A stretch of DNA of 64,000 nucleotides from JACJYC01 sp964558465 (GCA_964558465.1 CAZLEF010000006.1:1-64000); one strand, 5' to 3'. Counted from the first letter of the stretch, positions 35,056-44,973 are shown. Program-made: numbers and translations. The notes: generated by a model from the letters alone, not told the origin.

Positions 35056-35144
35056 CAGGAAAACCTATTGGAGGGAGGGTATAAAAAAAAACCTGGCGCC
35101 AGATCTAAGGATAGAACGCCAGGCAAACTATCAGTGTAGTTCAT
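35055..35144 (-). CDS. Possible 29-residue leader peptide
   Basis: An ATG at 35144, only 9 nt after the -7 promoter element, opens a 29-codon frame that passes through the terminator hairpin and U-run. It stops with a TGA overlapping the flavoprotein ATG as TGATG. The sequence begins MNYTDSLPGV and ends YPPSNRFS. The frame and overlap are seen directly; translation is inferred, and a frame this short can arise by chance. Confidence 0.3.
   Translation of the reverse strand: MNYTDSLPGVLSLDLAPGFFLYPPSNRFS
35083..35123 (-). terminator. Intrinsic terminator between promoter and flavoprotein gene
   Basis: On the minus strand CCTGGCG and CGCCAGG arms (35117-35123, 35092-35098) enclose an 18-nt loop and are followed by nine U (35083-35091). 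It lies between the strong promoter at 35154-35184 and the start at 35055, so it can act as an attenuator or as the end of a short RNA. Confidence 0.7.
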
Positions 35145-35153
35145 AATTCCTGA

Positions 35154-35184
35154 CAAAGGTACACTTTATCGCTGAACTGACAAA
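35154..35184 (-). promoter_or_regulatory. Consensus promoter upstream of the flavoprotein gene
   Basis: On the minus strand TTTG (35181-35184), a 19-nt spacer and TACCTTTG (35154-35161) match both halves of the Bacteroidota promoter. Transcription should start near 35147. It reads first into the terminator and then into the flavoprotein gene. Confidence 0.75.
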
Positions 35185-35207
35185 TTTTTTCCGGGATTTT
35201 TGAAAAA

Positions 35208-35807
35208 TCATTGTTTTGAAAAATGCCGGCGAACAGGCTCCGGTATGAGCAGGTTGAGGATTACCTCTTGCTCCGGGTTGTTTTCCAGGAAAAACCATCT
35301 TTCTGTGTCTGGTTCGGTGATCGCGAACAAAGATTTAAGCGCCAAAATTTTAAAGGTCTTTTTCTCCTGATCGTAACCTACGTTTTCTTTGCCGTATGTG
35401 GTTTCAAAGCTGGTTTTCAGGAAAGGCATGACATCCTCCCCATATATTTCGCCTTCAAAAGAAATGGTCATATTGGCGTTGTATCCAACCTTGGCAAACC
35501 CCTGGTTTTCAAATCTGAATACGGGTGAAATGGAATCGATCTGCATGTTTTCAAAATTGAATTTCATACCCGAGTCTTCCATTTGCTGAAACAATGCCAG
35601 CATCTGTTCTTTTGGCGCCAGTTCGAACAATTTGGGATAAGTCAGGTCCAGCACCCCTTCCCAGTTTTTATCTTCGGTGGCCTGGATGAAAAGTGCCAGA
35701 TTATGCCGGATAAGTGCAGGTGCAGTATCCTGTTCCTGACCGGGGCAAACCCCGGGGAACAAAGCTAAGGCGACCAACAGGGCGGCAAAAAAATTTGAAT
35801 GGAACAT
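35208..35807 (-). CDS. Exported protein, function unknown
   Basis: This 199-residue protein has a signal peptide (LALFPGVCPGQ) and a mature alpha/beta domain without cysteines or recognisable catalytic motifs. Early segments (FIQATEDKNWEGVLDLTYPKLFELAPKEQM) suggest an NTF2-like or SnoaL-like fold, but this is only an impression. It should be periplasmic. It lies 39 bp after the next exported protein gene on the same strand and may be co-transcribed with it. Confidence 0.75.
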   Translation of the reverse strand: MFHSNFFAALLVALALFPGVCPGQEQDTAPALIRHNLALFIQATEDKNWEGVLDLTYPKLFELAPKEQMLALFQQMEDSGMKFNFENMQIDSISPVFRFENQGFAKVGYNANMTISFEGEIYGEDVMPFLKTSFETTYGKENVGYDQEKKTFKILALKSLFAITEPDTERWFFLENNPEQEVILNLLIPEPVRRHFSKQ

Positions 35808-35846
35808 AATTGACAGAACTGATTTCGGAGAAAAAGGGTCAAATTC

Positions 35847-36434
35847 CTAAAAATTGTAGGTGATGCCCGCCCGGTAGTCAAGGGGCGACTCGATGGTATT
35901 CGAAGGTTGGTTCACATTGTACATCAACAATACCTCAAACCCCCAGGGGCCGCCGCCGCCGCTGGAATAACCCAACCCGACGTAACCCGCCCCCCGGGTC
36001 CTTCGGTCAACGGTCAGATCCTGATTGATCAACGGTTCGTTTTGGAAGTCATATTCCAACTGGGCAAAAAAGCTGGGAATAGGGTGAATTCGCGTAAAAG
36101 CGCCGCCGCCCCATTCGGAAGTATTTACTTTTTCCACCTGCCCGCCGCCATAATTGACCCGGTAACCATAATACAGGAAATATACACGAGGACCAACCGA
36201 CAGCCAGGGGGTTAATTTATAGCCGGCCATTGGCGCAAGGCCGAAATTGAACAAGCTTTCCCCGAATCCGCTGTTGAAACTCAAGGTGACATGGCTCCCG
36301 TACCAAAGGCGGTAACCAAAACTGGATTCTGATTTTTTCTTGCTGGTTGTGGATATCCCCCCCTGGCTGAAAGTCGTACTGAAAGTGAAACAAAACAACA
36401 TCAGGAGCGCAAAAAACAGCCCATTTTTTTTCAT
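35847..36434 (-). CDS. Outer-membrane beta-barrel protein
   Basis: This 195-residue protein has a signal peptide (FTFSTTFSQ) and alternating, aromatic-rich strands (SFGYRLWYGSHVTLSFN, YKLTPWLSVGPRVYFLYYGYRV, FFAQLEYDF, GYVGLGYSS) ending in phenylalanine (AGITYNF), as expected of a small outer-membrane barrel. The ATG at 36434 is preferred because the alternative start at 36455 would fall inside a consensus -7 promoter element. Its role is unknown. Confidence 0.82.
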   Translation of the reverse strand: MKKNGLFFALLMLFCFTFSTTFSQGGISTTSKKKSESSFGYRLWYGSHVTLSFNSGFGESLFNFGLAPMAGYKLTPWLSVGPRVYFLYYGYRVNYGGGQVEKVNTSEWGGGAFTRIHPIPSFFAQLEYDFQNEPLINQDLTVDRRTRGAGYVGLGYSSGGGGPWGFEVLLMYNVNQPSNTIESPLDYRAGITYNF

Positions 36435-36452
36435 AACGGTTATACTTTTTGG

Positions 36453-36460
36453 CAAAGATA
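36453..36460 (-). promoter_or_regulatory. Bacteroidota -7 element of the barrel gene
   Basis: TATCTTTG on the minus strand matches TAnnTTTG exactly, 18 nt before the chosen start. No TTTG is found at the -33 distance. Confidence 0.5.
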
Positions 36461-36858
36461 AGTTTCCCGCTCAATTTGCAGTTCTACCTGCCTGTTTTTG
36501 TCGGGAGTTATTAACCTTGAATGCCTTTTAACGGGATATTGCAAGGCATAGTATGCTGAAATTGACGGCCGGGTAACTTTTCCAAATATTCTTTCGGAGA
36601 ATATTAAATTAGTCGTAAATTGCGCCGTCTATTTTTTAACCGGTTTGCCGGCGTTCTATATTCGACACCTACTCCGAATAATATTTGGATAACGATTTGA
36701 GAGCAAAACTATGGGGAGAAAATCACATTAAGCTGACTGATTGATCACAACGTTCATTTTTGCACCTGCCAACCATTGTTTCAAAATACTGGATACCCCA
36801 TAACTGGCTCTCCTCTTCAGATTGCTCTTACAAAATGAAAATTCATTAAATTTTGGAT
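36461..36858. other. Long divergent intergenic region with an A/T hairpin
   Basis: This 398-bp gap separates the barrel gene from the giant surface-protein gene. It holds a perfect 8-bp hairpin AATATTCT/AGAATATT with a TTCGG loop (36585-36605). I find no convincing promoter for the plus-strand gene, only inexact elements such as TATATTCG near 36660 and AAATTTTG next to the start. No gene is evident. Confidence 0.4.
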
Positions 36859-39800
36859 ATGAAGGCAAAATTTACCCTTTGCTTGGGACTTTTCTTTTGC
36901 TTTTTGGCAGGGGCCTGGGCCCAGCCGGCGAATGATGACTGCTCTAATCCGCAATTTATCAACCTCAATGCGCCGGCGCCCTGCCCGTCTACGACTCCTG
37001 CCAACACGGTGATCAACGGCACCACAATTAACGCTACGCCCATTTCCCCCTATCCCCAGTTGCAGTGTACCAACGGCGACCAAAACAGCGCGCCTGCTGC
37101 CGAAGTCTGGTATGCGTTTGATGGTGTTTCCAATATCATCGATATTATCATTTCAGGAATGACCACACCCAATATCGTCCTCTTTTCTGGGGAGGATTGT
37201 TCTTTTCTTACACCCCTGAACTGCGACCGGGGATCAGCAGGCGCTCTCAGTTTTACCACAAATATTCTGGTCGGACAGCGTTATTTTTTAATGGTATCCG
37301 GAGGGAGCGTGGCTGACCAGGCCAACTTTACCCTCACCATCCGAAGCAGGAATAATTGTAATCCCTGCTTGCTCGATCAGACCCTCACGGTTTCTCCGCC
37401 GCCTATCAACGGCACCTATTCCTCGGGGCAGGATGTGACGGTATGTATGACGATCAACCAATGGGACGTAACAGCCACCATTGAATGGCTGCATGCGGTT
37501 ACGGTGGAATTTGGCCCGGGATGGGACCTCAACACTTTGGACCCATCACCCCCCGGTTCCTGCGATGGCGACGGGCAATGGGACTGGTATGAGTCCTGGA
37601 CCCCCACCAATGCTGCCAACGCAGGCACGATTTTTGGGCCCGGCTTTGCCTATGATTCCAGTAATGGGGGGCCATTTGACGGAAACCCGGGCAATAACTG
37701 GGGCGACCCCTGCCAGGACTTCGGTGGTTTTCCCTTAACTTTTTGCTGGACGGTTTCTGTCGCCGATTGTCAGGATACCGGCGGCCCCAATGTAACAGGA
37801 TCCGACCTCAGCATGGTCGTCAATATTTGGTCGGACGGGGACTCCGGATCCTGGAACCAGACCGGGTGCAATTCCGGGTTTACATTCAATTTTCTGGCTT
37901 CTGTCGTGTGCTGCTCCGGCATCGAACCGATCGCAACCCCTACCCCAACTACCTGCCCGGGCGCCAATAATGGAAGGATCCAGATTGACCCCTTGGGCGG
38001 CGGCCCATATCAGTATTATGTTTTTTTCAACAACGGTTCTTCACCGCTCATTACGGTTCCGCCTACCTCTAATATCGTCAACCTGAACAACCTGGCCGTA
38101 GGCAGCTACAGTATCGTAGCATTGGACATCGCCAGCGGTTGTAACCTGAGCGTAAACCCGCAGCCGGTGGAGATCGTGGACGGCCCTGTTCCCACTGCAA
38201 TTCCGGACGTCAATACGCCCTGTCCCGGGGATCCTTTTATCCTGACGGGCAGCACAGACCTGTCGGGATCTTCCATTCAATATCAATGGACCGGGCCAGG
38301 CGGTTTTTCCCAAAGCGGACAAACAGTCCAGGCAGCCCAGGCCGGCGTTTATACCCTGCGGGTTACCGTGGATGGCTGCCAGTCCCAACCTCAGACCGTG
38401 ACCGCACAATTTCTCACTTTCGCCATCGATGCCCAGGCAGCAGATGCTAGTGTTTGCCTGGGGCAGGACGTTGTCCTGACTGCGCTCGGCACGGACCTGG
38501 TCAACGTGGAATGGGAAATCGTGAACACGGGTCAAAACCTCGGTAATGACAACCCCCTGGTCTACACCGTGACCCAAACCGACCTGAGCAATAGCCCGAT
38601 TACCTTCCTGGCAACAGGCACGGATGTCAATGGATGCGAGGCAACGGATCAGGTAGTTGTAACCGTGAATCCGCTTCCTGAAATTACATTTAACATCAGC
38701 GGAAACCGGTGCGTCGGAAGCAGCATTTCGGTCACCGCTTTAGGCGCCAGTACTTATTTCTGGGAGGACGGCCTGACCAATAACCCCCGTTTTTTTGTGA
38801 TTAACCAATCAGGGCCTTTCAGTATGCAAATTTTTGGGCAGGACGCAAATGGCTGCCAGGCTGAAGGCGAACTCGAATTATTTATTGACCCCTCCCCCAC
38901 CGTCACTATTTCGGCGCCGGCAACTACCATCTGCCGCGGATCCTCGGTGACCCTGACCGGGAACGGCGCACAGACCTACAACTGGAGTACCGGCCAGACT
39001 AATCAACCTTCCATAACGGTTTCGCCAAATGCGACCCAGACTTACAGTGTACTGGGGACCAATGCAGCTGGTTGTACGGACGATGCAGAGATCACCATTA
39101 CCGTAGTAAATCCTATTGCAGCGCCGGTAATCAGTTGCGGAACCGTCACGCCGAGTTCCGTGCAATTTACCTGGCCGGCAGTTGCCGGGGCCACGGGCTA
39201 TAATGTAACGGTCAATACCGGGCAAACCGGTACCTTATCGGGTACAACGTACACCGTGAACAACCTCAACCCAGGCACGCCGGTAACCATTACGGTTGTC
39301 GCGGTAAGCCCCAACGCGGCTTGCCCGAATACCATGGATACTGAAACTTGTTCTTCCCAATCCTGCCCACCTGTTAATGTAGCCATCAACCCCGTAGCCG
39401 ATGTTTGTTTTACGCCGGGGTTACCGCCCATTGACCTTCAGGCAACGATTACAGGCGGCGCCTCGGGTACAAGTACCTGGACGGGGACGGGAATTATCAA
39501 TGCTGCCACCGGCATTTTCGATATCACAGCAGCAGGTATTGGCTCACATCAGATCATTCTGACATATGCAGAAGGTCTTTGTACCTTCAAGGATACCCTA
39601 CAGATCCGCGTTTTTCAAACCCCAACTTCCACGTTTAACCTTGGCGATACCGAGATTTGCAATAACCAGGCGGCAACAGCGACCTATACCGGCAACGCCG
39701 GAGCAGGCGCTACTTATACCTGGAATTTTAACGGCGGTAACGCTGTGCCGGGTATTGGCCCCGGCCCGCACCAGATAAGCTGGTCATCCCCGGGCGTCAA

Positions 39801-42800
39801 AACGGTAAGCTTGCAAGTGACCGAAAACGGTTGCACTTCAACCGTCTCCAGTGATTTGATCACGGTAACCGCTCCACTTACGCCGCCCAATATTACCTGC
39901 GGAACCTCGACCACAACTTCAACGGTATTTAACTGGGCTCCGGTCGCCGGCGCAACCGGTTATACCGTGAACGTATTAAGCGGCCCGGCCGGAACACTGA
40001 ACGGCACGAGTTATTCGGTTACCGGCTTGAACCCGGGACAGTCCGTTCAGATCCAGGTGATTGCAGAAACAAATGACCCTTGCGGCCCGGTTTCCAGCAA
40101 TTTCACCTGCAGCGCAGCCTCGTGTCCGGATTTCATCTTCAGCATAACCCCGGTGGCTGCCATTTGCCTGACAGCCGGCGCCCCTTCCGTCAACCTGGTT
40201 GCATCTGTTTCGGGAGGCGCCGGTAACGGAACGCTGACCTGGAGCGGTCCGGGTGTGACCGGTTCTACCTTTAATCCAACAACGGCAGGGCCGGGTAGCC
40301 ATACCCTGACGGCCACTTATACCGAGGGACCCTGTTCTGAGAGCGAGAGCATTGTCGTTCAGGTCTCCGCCACTCCGGTTGCCAGTTTTTCGGCTTCACC
40401 ATCATCTGGTTGTACCAATCAACCGGTAACCCTCACTTTTAATGGTTCGGTAACTAATGCCGCCAATGCAACGTTCACCTGGAATTTCAACGGCGGTACG
40501 GCGGCGCCGGGTACGGGCCCGGGGCCGCATCAGGTAAGTTGGGCGTCCCCGGGCGCCAAAACGGTTAGCTTGCAGGTGACGGAAAACGGCTGTGTATCCG
40601 GCGTCTCCAATCAAATGATCAACATCACTGCTGGACTTACGCCGCCCGCCATAACCTGTGGTCTTTCAACTACTACATCCGTGGAATTTAACTGGGCCCC
40701 GGTGGCCGGCGCAACCGGTTATACCGTGAATGTATTGAGCGGACCGGCCGGAACACTGAACGGAACAACCTATTCGGTTACCGGCTTGAACCCGGGGCAA
40801 CCGGTCGAGATTCAGGTGATTGCAGAAACAAATGACCCTTGCGGCCCGGTTTCCAGCAATTTCACCTGCAGCGCAGCCCCATGTCCTGATTTTGTTTTCA
40901 ATATTACCCCGGTGGCGCCGATTTGTCTCGTGACCGGCGCACCGCCAGTCCCCTTGGTCGCATCTGTTTCGGGAGGCGCCGGAAATGGAACCTTGACCTG
41001 GAGCGGTCCGGGTGTGACGGGTACAAACTTTAATCCGGCAACGGCAGGTGCGGGCAGCCATACCCTGACGGCAACCTATACAGAAGGTCCTTGTTCTGAA
41101 AGCGAGGACATCGTTGTTCAGGTATTTGCTACTCCAGTAGCAAGTTTTACGGTCTCTCAGTCGCCCGTTTGTATCAACCAGGCCACAACTCTGACCTTCG
41201 ATGGTTCGGTAACAAATGCCGCCAATGCAACATTCACCTGGAATTTCAACGGCGGAACAGCTAACCCGGCATCCGGGGCGGGTCCGATCGCTGTATCCTG
41301 GCCTACTTCCGGCCAAAAAACAGTGACCCTCACCATCACGGAGAACGGATGCAGTTCGTCGGTTTTCAGTCAAACGGTCGAAGTACAAAATCCAATGGCC
41401 ACTCCGGTGATCAATTGTATCCCGAGTCCGGATGCTATTACCTTCAGTTGGGCTGATGTGGCCGGCGCCACCGGTTACCAGGTCAATGTTTTAAGCGGGC
41501 AAACCGGGACTCAAAACGGCAATTCCTTTACGGTCGGCGGATTGGTCCCGGGCAATATGGTTCAGTTAGAAGTCATTGCCCTGGGCAACGGCCCTTGCGG
41601 AAACAGCGTGGATACTTTGACCTGTACAGCGGAGGTCTGTCCGGATATTACCCTTGCAGTTACACCGGTTTCCGAGATTTGCCTGGATGCTTCTGCCGAC
41701 CCCATTGACCTTGCAGGGACGGTAACCGGTGGGGACGGAACTGGGGTCGAAACCTGGTCCGGTCCAGGGGTTATCAATACCAGTCAGGGGATTTTTGACC
41801 CGGCGGTAGCCGGTCCGGGCAATCACAGCATTACTTTTAGTTATCAGCAAGGAAATTGCCCGTACAGCACCTCCATTATCATCATTGTTAACGAGCAGCC
41901 AACTGCTGATTTCACGGCTGAACAGCCGGTTTGCACAGACGATCAAAGCACCATCACTTTTACCGGGAATGCCGGGCCGGGGGCTGCGTTTACCTGGGAT
42001 TTTGATGGCGCTACAGTCAGCAGCGGATCGGGAGCGGGCCCATACGAGGTCAGTTGGGCAACCGGCGGGGTCAAAAATATTTCACTGATCGTTGCAGAAA
42101 ATAATTGCCCTTCCGAACCTTTTTCCTCAACCGTAGCGGTTCAATCCCCCATTGGAGCGCCTGTAATCAATTGTACGTCTACCACAACCTCCGTACTTTT
42201 TGCCTGGGCGGATGTTCCGGGCGCCAGCGGATACACCGTGGATGTTTTGAACGGGCCGGCTGGAACCCAAAACGGGAACAGCTTTCTCATTGAAGGGTTG
42301 ATGCCTGAAGAATCCGTCACCATCCGGGTGACCGCCAATACAAGCAATGTTTGCGGTCCGGTTTCAACTGATCTGACTTGTTCGGCAGCTCCTTGCCCTC
42401 CGGTCATTCTTGCCCCCGTTGATCAAGGCCCCTTGTGTACAGATAGCGGTGTGCAAAACCTGACGGTGAATATTACCGGTCAGCAGGGAGGAGGTAATCT
42501 GACCTGGTCAGGGCCGGGAATTACCAGCCCGTCGGGAGCCTTTGACCCGGCTGCCGCCGGACCAGGATCTTTTACGGTTACGGTAACCTACGAGGAAGGG
42601 GTTTGCACCTATTCGGCAACCTTGGATCTGAATGTATCTGCTGTGCCCGTTGCTTCCTTTACTGCTGCAGGCCCAATATGTGCAGGAGCGACCACCCAGG
42701 TGGTCTTTAACGGCATGGCCGGGCCTTTGGCCCAATACGACTGGAGTTTTGCAGGGGGTGTGGTAGAAGGAGGCAGTGGCGCCGGCCCTTACACTATTTC

Positions 42801-44742
42801 ATGGGCAGATCCCGGAACAAAAACGATTTCGCTGACGATCACGGATAACGGATGTGTTTCCGGATTGTATACAGCAGAGGTGGAAGTGATCGAGCCGCTT
42901 GCAGCGCCTGAGGTTGAATGTCAAACAACCAGTACAAGCAGTATTACTTTTGGCTGGCAACCGGTTGCAGGGGCTTCGGACTATCAGGTAACCGTCTTAA
43001 ATGGCCCGCAAGGCGTTCTGGCCGGGACCACCTATACCATCAATAACCTGACACCCAACCAGGAAATCACCATTCAAGTGATAGCTGTCGGTACGGGGCC
43101 ATGTGGCAACAGTGAGCCGGGAGAAGCGAGTTGCATTGCCAATAATTGCCTTCCGCTCAACCTGACCCTTTCACCTTCACAGACTTTATGCGCGGGCAGC
43201 TCTACCCAATTGGCGTTTGACTTTAACACCTCCAGTGCAGGGCCTTTTGTCGTGACCTATGCCATAAACGGGACCCAACAGGCGCCGGTCACTCTTGCCG
43301 ATAACGGTATTATACCCTTCAGCAATGTTACCCAAAACATCACCCTGCAAGTGATCTCCATCCAGGATGGCGCAGATGCCAATTGTGTATATCCCGGCAA
43401 CGACACCTGGACCCTGACGGTCAGCCAGCCTGTCGACGCGGGCACGGCGCAAGCTGCTGCCAGGTTTTGCCAGGGAGAAGGCGCCCCGGTTAATCTGGCG
43501 GACCTAATCACCGGTGAACAAAACGGCGGCATTTGGACGGAGGTATCGGCCATTCCATCTACCGGAGGTGCGTTTAACGCCGCATCCGGCGCCTTCAACC
43601 CGGCCAGCCAGTCAGCCGGGACTTACCAGTTCCGCTATTTTCTCGATGCTGCCGCTCCCTGTGCGGATGATGAAACCACGGTACAGGTTGTCGTTGAAGC
43701 AACACCAAAGGCCGTAGCCGGCGAAGATCAGTTATTGACTTGCTCGGTTGGCGTCGTCAGCCTGGGAGGCAATAGTTCCTCCGGTACCGGGATCACCTAT
43801 GCCTGGACGGTCAATAATCCGGATATAGTTATTCCTGATGCTGATAACTCCTTGATCGATGTGAACCAACCAGGGGTCTACACCCTCACGGTAACCAATG
43901 AACTGGGGTGTTCATCGACGGATCAGGTTGAGGTAACCTCCGAAAATGCTTCTCCTGTTGCAGAGATCGGAATTTCTGAGATTTCCTGTTTCCAGGCCAA
44001 TGACGGCGCAATTACGATAGAGGATGTCAATGGCGGCTCTCCTCCATACCAGTACAGTTTCAACGGCGGTCCGTTTAATTCCCAAACCCAATTTGCCTTC
44101 CTCGGGCCTGAAACCTATACGCTGGTGGTGAGGGATCAAAATGGTTGCCTCTCCGAATTGTCCATCAATCTGACCCAGCCAGAAGAATTGACCGTTACCC
44201 TCGTAACCGACCTTGAAGCAGGGCAAAATACCATTGAAGAAGGTGAGTCGATCACACTCAGGGCGGTATTTAATCCCAACGTCACCCTGGATACCATCAT
44301 CTGGCAACCGGATTCTTTGGCCTTGAGCGGAAACCCGACATCCATTTCTGTGATGCCGACCGCGACCACAGAATTTTCGGTAACGATAATAGATACCAAT
44401 GGTTGTATGGACGCTGACGATGAGACCATCTTTGTTCGCAAGGTAAGGCCGGTATTCATACCAAATGCTTTTTCACCGGATGACGACGGTTTTAATGATC
44501 TGTTTTATGTTCATTCCAGGGACAATTCCGTTTCCCGGATCAAATCTTTCCTGGTTTTCAACCGTTGGGGGGAAACTATGATGGAACTGTATGATTTCCA
44601 ACCAAATGATCCCGCATACGGTTGGGATGGCAGGCATAGGGGAAGACCCATGAACCCTGGCGTTTATGTGTATTATGTGGAGGTTGAATTCAGGGATGGG
44701 GAGATCATTCTCTATGAAGGAGATGTATCCCTCTTAAAATAA
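36859..44742 (+). CDS. Giant repeat surface protein with type-B T9SS (gliding-motility-type) tail
   Basis: This 2,627-residue protein has a signal peptide (CFLAGAWAQ), an N-terminal beta-sandwich region starting PANDDCSNPQ (to about 170), and a cysteine-rich region (170-350). Several Ig/PKD-like modules follow (350-755). Six FN3-like units, starting near 755 (PVISCGTVTPSS) and recurring about every 253 residues, come next, with Ig-like and PKD-like modules after each. A further PKD-like module (about 2280-2370), a SprB-type module (EISCFQANDGAITIEDVNGGSPPYQYSFNGG) and a C-terminal tail (VFIPNAFSPDDDGFND...VFNRWGE...GWDGRHRGRPMNPGVYVYYVEVEF) complete it. The tail is the type-B sorting domain found on SprB-like adhesins. 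It is probably a surface adhesin or structural fibre. The ATG at 36859 is preferred to a TTG two codons earlier. Confidence 0.92.
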   Translation: MKAKFTLCLGLFFCFLAGAWAQPANDDCSNPQFINLNAPAPCPSTTPANTVINGTTINATPISPYPQLQCTNGDQNSAPAAEVWYAFDGVSNIIDIIISGMTTPNIVLFSGEDCSFLTPLNCDRGSAGALSFTTNILVGQRYFLMVSGGSVADQANFTLTIRSRNNCNPCLLDQTLTVSPPPINGTYSSGQDVTVCMTINQWDVTATIEWLHAVTVEFGPGWDLNTLDPSPPGSCDGDGQWDWYESWTPTNAANAGTIFGPGFAYDSSNGGPFDGNPGNNWGDPCQDFGGFPLTFCWTVSVADCQDTGGPNVTGSDLSMVVNIWSDGDSGSWNQTGCNSGFTFNFLASVVCCSGIEPIATPTPTTCPGANNGRIQIDPLGGGPYQYYVFFNNGSSPLITVPPTSNIVNLNNLAVGSYSIVALDIASGCNLSVNPQPVEIVDGPVPTAIPDVNTPCPGDPFILTGSTDLSGSSIQYQWTGPGGFSQSGQTVQAAQAGVYTLRVTVDGCQSQPQTVTAQFLTFAIDAQAADASVCLGQDVVLTALGTDLVNVEWEIVNTGQNLGNDNPLVYTVTQTDLSNSPITFLATGTDVNGCEATDQVVVTVNPLPEITFNISGNRCVGSSISVTALGASTYFWEDGLTNNPRFFVINQSGPFSMQIFGQDANGCQAEGELELFIDPSPTVTISAPATTICRGSSVTLTGNGAQTYNWSTGQTNQPSITVSPNATQTYSVLGTNAAGCTDDAEITITVVNPIAAPVISCGTVTPSSVQFTWPAVAGATGYNVTVNTGQTGTLSGTTYTVNNLNPGTPVTITVVAVSPNAACPNTMDTETCSSQSCPPVNVAINPVADVCFTPGLPPIDLQATITGGASGTSTWTGTGIINAATGIFDITAAGIGSHQIILTYAEGLCTFKDTLQIRVFQTPTSTFNLGDTEICNNQAATATYTGNAGAGATYTWNFNGGNAVPGIGPGPHQISWSSPGVKTVSLQVTENGCTSTVSSDLITVTAPLTPPNITCGTSTTTSTVFNWAPVAGATGYTVNVLSGPAGTLNGTSYSVTGLNPGQSVQIQVIAETNDPCGPVSSNFTCSAASCPDFIFSITPVAAICLTAGAPSVNLVASVSGGAGNGTLTWSGPGVTGSTFNPTTAGPGSHTLTATYTEGPCSESESIVVQVSATPVASFSASPSSGCTNQPVTLTFNGSVTNAANATFTWNFNGGTAAPGTGPGPHQVSWASPGAKTVSLQVTENGCVSGVSNQMINITAGLTPPAITCGLSTTTSVEFNWAPVAGATGYTVNVLSGPAGTLNGTTYSVTGLNPGQPVEIQVIAETNDPCGPVSSNFTCSAAPCPDFVFNITPVAPICLVTGAPPVPLVASVSGGAGNGTLTWSGPGVTGTNFNPATAGAGSHTLTATYTEGPCSESEDIVVQVFATPVASFTVSQSPVCINQATTLTFDGSVTNAANATFTWNFNGGTANPASGAGPIAVSWPTSGQKTVTLTITENGCSSSVFSQTVEVQNPMATPVINCIPSPDAITFSWADVAGATGYQVNVLSGQTGTQNGNSFTVGGLVPGNMVQLEVIALGNGPCGNSVDTLTCTAEVCPDITLAVTPVSEICLDASADPIDLAGTVTGGDGTGVETWSGPGVINTSQGIFDPAVAGPGNHSITFSYQQGNCPYSTSIIIIVNEQPTADFTAEQPVCTDDQSTITFTGNAGPGAAFTWDFDGATVSSGSGAGPYEVSWATGGVKNISLIVAENNCPSEPFSSTVAVQSPIGAPVINCTSTTTSVLFAWADVPGASGYTVDVLNGPAGTQNGNSFLIEGLMPEESVTIRVTANTSNVCGPVSTDLTCSAAPCPPVILAPVDQGPLCTDSGVQNLTVNITGQQGGGNLTWSGPGITSPSGAFDPAAAGPGSFTVTVTYEEGVCTYSATLDLNVSAVPVASFTAAGPICAGATTQVVFNGMAGPLAQYDWSFAGGVVEGGSGAGPYTISWADPGTKTISLTITDNGCVSGLYTAEVEVIEPLAAPEVECQTTSTSSITFGWQPVAGASDYQVTVLNGPQGVLAGTTYTINNLTPNQEITIQVIAVGTGPCGNSEPGEASCIANNCLPLNLTLSPSQTLCAGSSTQLAFDFNTSSAGPFVVTYAINGTQQAPVTLADNGIIPFSNVTQNITLQVISIQDGADANCVYPGNDTWTLTVSQPVDAGTAQAAARFCQGEGAPVNLADLITGEQNGGIWTEVSAIPSTGGAFNAASGAFNPASQSAGTYQFRYFLDAAAPCADDETTVQVVVEATPKAVAGEDQLLTCSVGVVSLGGNSSSGTGITYAWTVNNPDIVIPDADNSLIDVNQPGVYTLTVTNELGCSSTDQVEVTSENASPVAEIGISEISCFQANDGAITIEDVNGGSPPYQYSFNGGPFNSQTQFAFLGPETYTLVVRDQNGCLSELSINLTQPEELTVTLVTDLEAGQNTIEEGESITLRAVFNPNVTLDTIIWQPDSLALSGNPTSISVMPTATTEFSVTIIDTNGCMDADDETIFVRKVRPVFIPNAFSPDDDGFNDLFYVHSRDNSVSRIKSFLVFNRWGETMMELYDFQPNDPAYGWDGRHRGRPMNPGVYVYYVEVEFRDGEIILYEGDVSLLK
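39121..43140 (+). repeat. In-gene tandem repeats, period about 759 bp
   Basis: Equivalent tryptophan codons of successive PKD-like modules fall at 39721, 40480, 41239, 41995 and 42742, giving periods of 759, 759, 756 and 747 bp. The second and third units are closest: 66 bp are identical between 40054-40119 and 40813-40878. This points to recent unit duplication in the giant protein gene. Confidence 0.85.
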
Positions 44743-44773
44743 CCCGAGACTGCCGGGCTTTATTTGAGCGCTG

Positions 44774-44813
44774 AACAGTTCCGCAGGCCTTTCCTACGGG
44801 ACTGTTTTTTTTT
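44774..44813 (+). terminator. Intrinsic terminator after the giant gene
   Basis: Arms 44774-44787 and 44793-44806 pair over 14 positions (one unpaired or mismatched C/A, one G-T) around a 5-nt loop and run into nine T (44805-44813). A smaller CCCG/CGGG hairpin lies right after the stop at 44743-44757. Confidence 0.8.
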
Positions 44814-44973
44814 CGGTTCCGGCACCAATATCAGACCGTTTTCTTTTCTTTTGATACCATAAAAAAATCGGATTCCTATGATGCCGCTTTCGGTTTCAAT
44901 TCTGGTATATTGCTATGGAATTAAACCCGACACACGTCATCCTTATTATTTTTCACATAAAATCAAACAGTGT

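Noticed and set aside
41566..41946. Minus-strand frames opposite the giant repeat gene (several of 70-240 codons)
   Set aside because: They recur with the 759-bp repeat, as expected of antisense shadows of repeated coding sequence, not independent genes.
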